64,000 nucleotides of DNA, taken from positions 53,692,001-53,756,000 of the forward strand of contig OZ231127.1 in the NCBI GenBank assembly GCA_965153355.1, written 5' to 3'. Below, piece by piece: positions 60,291 to 64,000 of this stretch (its first letter is position 1; the number at the start of each line of letters is the position of its first letter). The DNA comes from Flaccisagitta enflata. Its lineage: Eukaryota > Chaetognatha > Sagittoidea > Aphragmophora. The notes beneath the pieces are model-generated. The model was not told where the DNA came from, made no database searches, and saw nothing but the letters and a program-made list of their open reading frames with translations. The translations under genes were made by a program, and so were the position numbers.

Positions 60291-60484
60291 TAGGGATGTA
60301 TAATCGTTATTGATTAACGATTAATTAACGATCAATTAGCAAATTAATTATCAAACGAAGTTAAAAGAATTTAATCGTTAATCATGATCCTAATTCAAAG
60401 CTGAAATGTAACTTAGGTTTGCATTTTTACCAACGCAAATGGGCAAAATTCTCAAGCGTTCTTTGCCATTTCTTCTTTTTTTTC

Positions 60485-60520
<36 letters not shown>

Positions 60521-61120
60521 TCATTCTTTCTTTCTTTCTTTCTTTCTTTCTTCATTCCTTTCTTTTTCTTTGTCTTTGAATGTGTCTTAAGTATCGATAT
60601 CTTACATTTTTTTGTTGTACTCTTCTTTCCTTTCTTTTTCTTTTTTCCTTTTTCCTTTTTCCTTCCTTTCTTTCTTTTGCAGGTTTGAGCAAGGAAAATC
60701 ATCATCATACGACTATGTAACAATAACAATTAAACATGCAATTGACATTGCAATCATATTGTTGATTCTCTCTGTTTTTTCTTCTCGATTCTCATTTTCT
60801 GTGCAAGTGAATCTCTTACACGCTGTCTGTTGGCACAGGGCAGGTCTATTGGTCTGTCTATCAGTCAGTAAAAAAAAATGTTTTTTTTTGTGTCTTGAGC
60901 TATTTTTGCATCTATGCCCAGCCCTTCTGCACCTGACTTGAGTAGCTGTGTATCAACAAGGAAAAAATTATTTCTTTCCATTTTTGGTATTGTGGTCAAT
61001 AGATATATATCAGCTTTCATTACTGTAAAATTAACAAAAAATTAACGATTAACGATGATTAATGATCTGAATTAACTGACCAACGATGATTAATTCAAAA
61101 ATTGTTCGTAAGCACTCCTA
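60291..61120. mobile_element. hAT-like non-autonomous element with 8-bp target duplication
   Basis: GTTCAAAT at 60283-60290 and 61121-61128 is a perfect 8-bp direct duplication. Ends TAGGGATG and CACTCCTA form a short imperfect inverted repeat. Both subterminal regions are crowded with TTAACGAT and GATTAAT motifs, as in hAT elements. It contains a (CTTT)n tract (60485-60553) and no transposase. Confidence 0.85.
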
Positions 61121-61380
61121 GTTCAAATCCGTCCGTTCCCAAAATAATTATCTTGCATCGTCATCGAAGCGGTAGAGAGGAAACTATTCATGAAAGGGCA
61201 CTCTCAAAGGAGAAACCATTTTTTTTTCAGGGTAATCAGATCGACTCTCATACTTGATTAACAAAACACCAAATATAGTAGCCTGATAGTTTTGGTTCAG
61301 TCCGTTAGAGCTGGTGTCGCCACATCTATATTTCAGCTTGAGACACGTGATTGATGTTTTCAGCTTACCACATAATTTTT

Positions 61381-61607
61381 AGTTGCTGACCAAGCGACTC
61401 TACAAGAGGATGTGTCCCCACCTACGTAGGTCCGTCACAAGAAATTTTGGACGACGCGAAATTGGATGACTTTGTAATTTCTAAGCATAACAAAATACAG
61501 CCAAAATACAGCCCCTGCCCACCAAATGACTGCCCCTGCCCATCAGCAAACAGCTCAGCGACCACCCGTCAGCGACTGCTTATTGCCCGTGTATCCGGCC
61601 TTGTTCT
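61381..61607 (-). mobile_element. Family A element, diverged
   Basis: Reverse: AACAAGGCCGGATACACGGG, repeated GGGCAGGGGC (61530 and 61510 region), and terminal GTAGAGTCGCTTGGTCAGC-AACTAAAAA. The GGAC core is reduced. Confidence 0.7.
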
Positions 61608-62424
<817 letters not shown>

Positions 62425-62428
<4 letters not shown>

Positions 62429-63266
62429 CAAAGAAAGAAACAAAGCAAAAAAGAAGGAAAGACAAAGTAAAGGGAAGCGAGAAGGCAAACTCAAACAGAC
62501 AAGACCGACAGACTGACAGACTGACGGACACCACAAAGAGGACAATGAAAGACCGAAAACCTATCCTGGAAATGCCGGTCAGGAACTCAGGGTAAAATCG
62601 TTTTCGCAAATTTGGCCCTTAAAAGACACGTGTGGGTCCGAGAGTTCTTACGTCTGTCGGCTGCCTCTGGCTCTGTCGAATAAACACTTGGTCTCAAATT
62701 ATACGAAAAGTGAAAAAGTATGATCAGTAATACATTGAACAGCTTGAATACTGCCACTGTCCAATGCTTGATTAGCCATTAGCGTGCGGCTTGGGCAACC
62801 GTGTACCTAGCCTTGCTTATGTCAAACACGGTATCATGGATGGATTTTTTAGTAAAAATATTTTACCCATCCACATGTGGCCACAGATTGACATGGGAAA
62901 AACCAAAATGCGGAAGAACTCCGAAAGAGAATTTAGCAATCCAGAGAAGATTTCAGAAGTCAGGTTGACAACAAAACAGTCAGGGTCCAAAATGGCAAGT
63001 GGCTCATCACACTCGATTATTCAAGGAGCAAAAATTTTAAAAAATTTTCTATAATCAGACCAACTTGCAGATAACCGATCAGTGGACCTAGCGTAATCAA
63101 CAGCTTGAATCAAATGTGGCAGGGGCGTACAGGAGTAAGATTTTTTACCACTGCCACCCCTTATCTGTGTTCGACAAATTTATTGTCCCAACAGAAACTA
63201 ACTAATGTTTTTTTGTTTTTGTTTTAAAACTGCTATAGTTTCACCACAAACCACCCTTTCCCTTTT
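62425..63266. other. Intergenic, no confident gene
   Basis: An 87-residue plus frame (62791-63054) begins in a family A-like trace (CCGTGTACCTAGCCTTGCTT) and has no recognised domain. Confidence 0.3.
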
Positions 63267-63529
63267 TAGGCAGCGGCTCCAAAGGGATTGATGATCTATG
63301 CTTTCAATTTAGGCCTCGAGACTGGGATTTGGGCCTTGAGGCTAGGATTTGAGTCGGGGGGGGTGTCGGACGTAGGCGGAGGAGAAAGAGAAAATTCCCC
63401 TGTGTGGAAGCATAGGTCAACGACCCCTTCAGGGCCGCTGCCCTGCTCCCCCCTCAACTTCAAGCACAACCTACTTAGGCAGGGCACGGGTATCGCTGAC
63501 CATCTAACTCTTTTGCGATTATTACTCTT
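63267..63529 (-). mobile_element. Family B element with short core
   Basis: Minus orientation: AATAATCGCAAAAGAGTTAG, ATGGTCAGCGATACCCGTGC, CCTAAGTAGGTTGTGC, GCAGGGCAGCGGCCCTGAAG, ACCTATGCTTCCACACAGGG, about two 20-bp core units, then the mirror arm to GCTGCCTAAAAAGG. Confidence 0.85.
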
Positions 63530-63829
63530 TTTCTCTTTTTTTCTTTTCTTTTTCCTTCTCTCTTTCTTTACTTTCTTCTTTTTCCTTTTTTCTCCCCCTA
63601 TTTCTTAAAGAAATTAGTATCCCAACAACTTAAGTGTGCCAATAAAAGGTACTGCTATGGCAGTAGTGGCAGTACCTTCCTTTACGTCCCTGCTATGTTT
63701 TATAAACAAAAACTAGTAAATCAATATCCCGTTCAAAACATGGCATCATTTCGATTCCAGGTTGTAGAGAGAGCTGGTTGCCGTCGTTGAGATATGCATG
63801 ACTGAAAATCGGTTTTCAGCCCGAGGGCA
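63530..63829. other. Non-coding stretch before the right-edge frame
   Basis: A pyrimidine-rich tract (63525-63600) and a short palindromic GGTACTGCTATGGCAGTAGT-type segment near 63648-63680. No gene. Confidence 0.3.
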
Positions 63830-64000
63830 TCATAACTGGAGGGTCTTCGTTCCAGTCGCATCTCCACCGGCGCAGTCGTTTATGATATCATCTTCTTCCT
63901 CGTCTTCGGTGTCATCGTCGTCGTCATCGTTGTCACTGTCATCATCGAATCGAGTCATCGACATCGTCATCGTCGTCGTCAAATTTCTACAGCCATCATC
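63830..64000 (-). CDS. Possible 3' end of an acidic protein gene (partial)
   Basis: A minus-strand frame entering from the right edge encodes a Ser/Asp/Glu-rich stretch (RFDDDSDNDDDDDDTEDEEE) and ends DDIINDCAGGDATGTKTLQL, with TGA at 63832-63830. Mixed GAT/GAC and GAA/GAG codons and a non-repetitive C-terminus argue against a plain microsatellite. No family can be named, and it could still be a decayed (GAT)n. Confidence 0.3.
   Translation of the reverse strand, partial: DDGCRNLTTTMTMSMTRFDDDSDNDDDDDDTEDEEEDDIINDCAGGDATGTKTLQL

Overview
The window is eukaryotic nuclear DNA, almost certainly from a bilaterian invertebrate. The two genes that can be identified with confidence are animal genes with GT-AG introns: a complete three-exon NPC2/ML-domain sterol-binding protein gene (plus strand, 5359-6275) and the first four coding exons of a Van Gogh/Strabismus (Vangl) planar cell polarity gene (minus strand, 9623 down to 6755). 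The Vangl N-terminus (MENDSVRSDR) looks more arthropod-like than vertebrate-like, but this is weak evidence and I cannot name the phylum. Nothing in the window is bacterial or viral.

Layout. 1-889 holds nothing recognised. 890-3967 is a degenerate, roughly 20-bp GAGGCT/GGGATTTGGGCC minisatellite with a higher-order repeat of about 745 bp. 5225-6275 is NPC2 with its promoter. 6755-9623 is the 5' part of Vangl, whose introns are one third to one half microsatellite. From about 9.9 kb to the right edge no further gene can be named with confidence. This stretch is dominated by very long microsatellites ((AAC)n, (GAA)n, (GA)n, (CA)n, (GAT)n, (CTTT)n, (ACTT)n) and dense short transposable elements. 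A few short exon-like ORFs are listed at low confidence, and an acidic reading frame runs off the right edge.

The repeats form two hairpin-ended families. Family A starts AACAAGGCCGGATACACGG, has a subterminal inverted repeat (AGTCGCGTGC near the left end, GCACGCGACT at the right end), a variable GGAC/GACC core, and ends in a GTCGCGT-AGC-ACGCGAC hairpin followed by an A-rich tail. A sister subfamily ends GTTGCGTGTCCGCAACTAAAA. Family B starts GAAC(A/T)AGTCATCCAAGG, has an arm TGGTCAGCGGTACCCGATGCC, then a GGGCAGCGGCCCC palindromic inverted repeat around a core of about 20-21-bp minisatellite, and ends GGGGCCGCTGCCCAAAAAG. Both resemble Helentron/HINE-type elements with tandem-repeat cores (the class that includes DINE-1 and pearl), but no autonomous partner is visible and the classification is inferred. 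Two neighbouring family A copies have exchanged the usual short core for real satellites: 13 units of 82 bp (55964-57020) and a 10-bp satellite of about 1.2 kb (57590-59397, itself split by a TA-flanked MITE).

Classical cut-and-paste elements can be delimited by terminal inverted repeats and target duplications. They are Tc1/mariner-like TA-flanked elements at 23469, 29003 (carrying a tRNA-like module), 30213, 34631 (with a decayed transposase), 35967, 42013 and 58697, and a hAT-like element at 60291-61120 with a perfect 8-bp duplication. Large foldbacks lie at 28133-28795 and 45688-45990. Two unclassified dispersed repeats each occur twice in inverted orientation.
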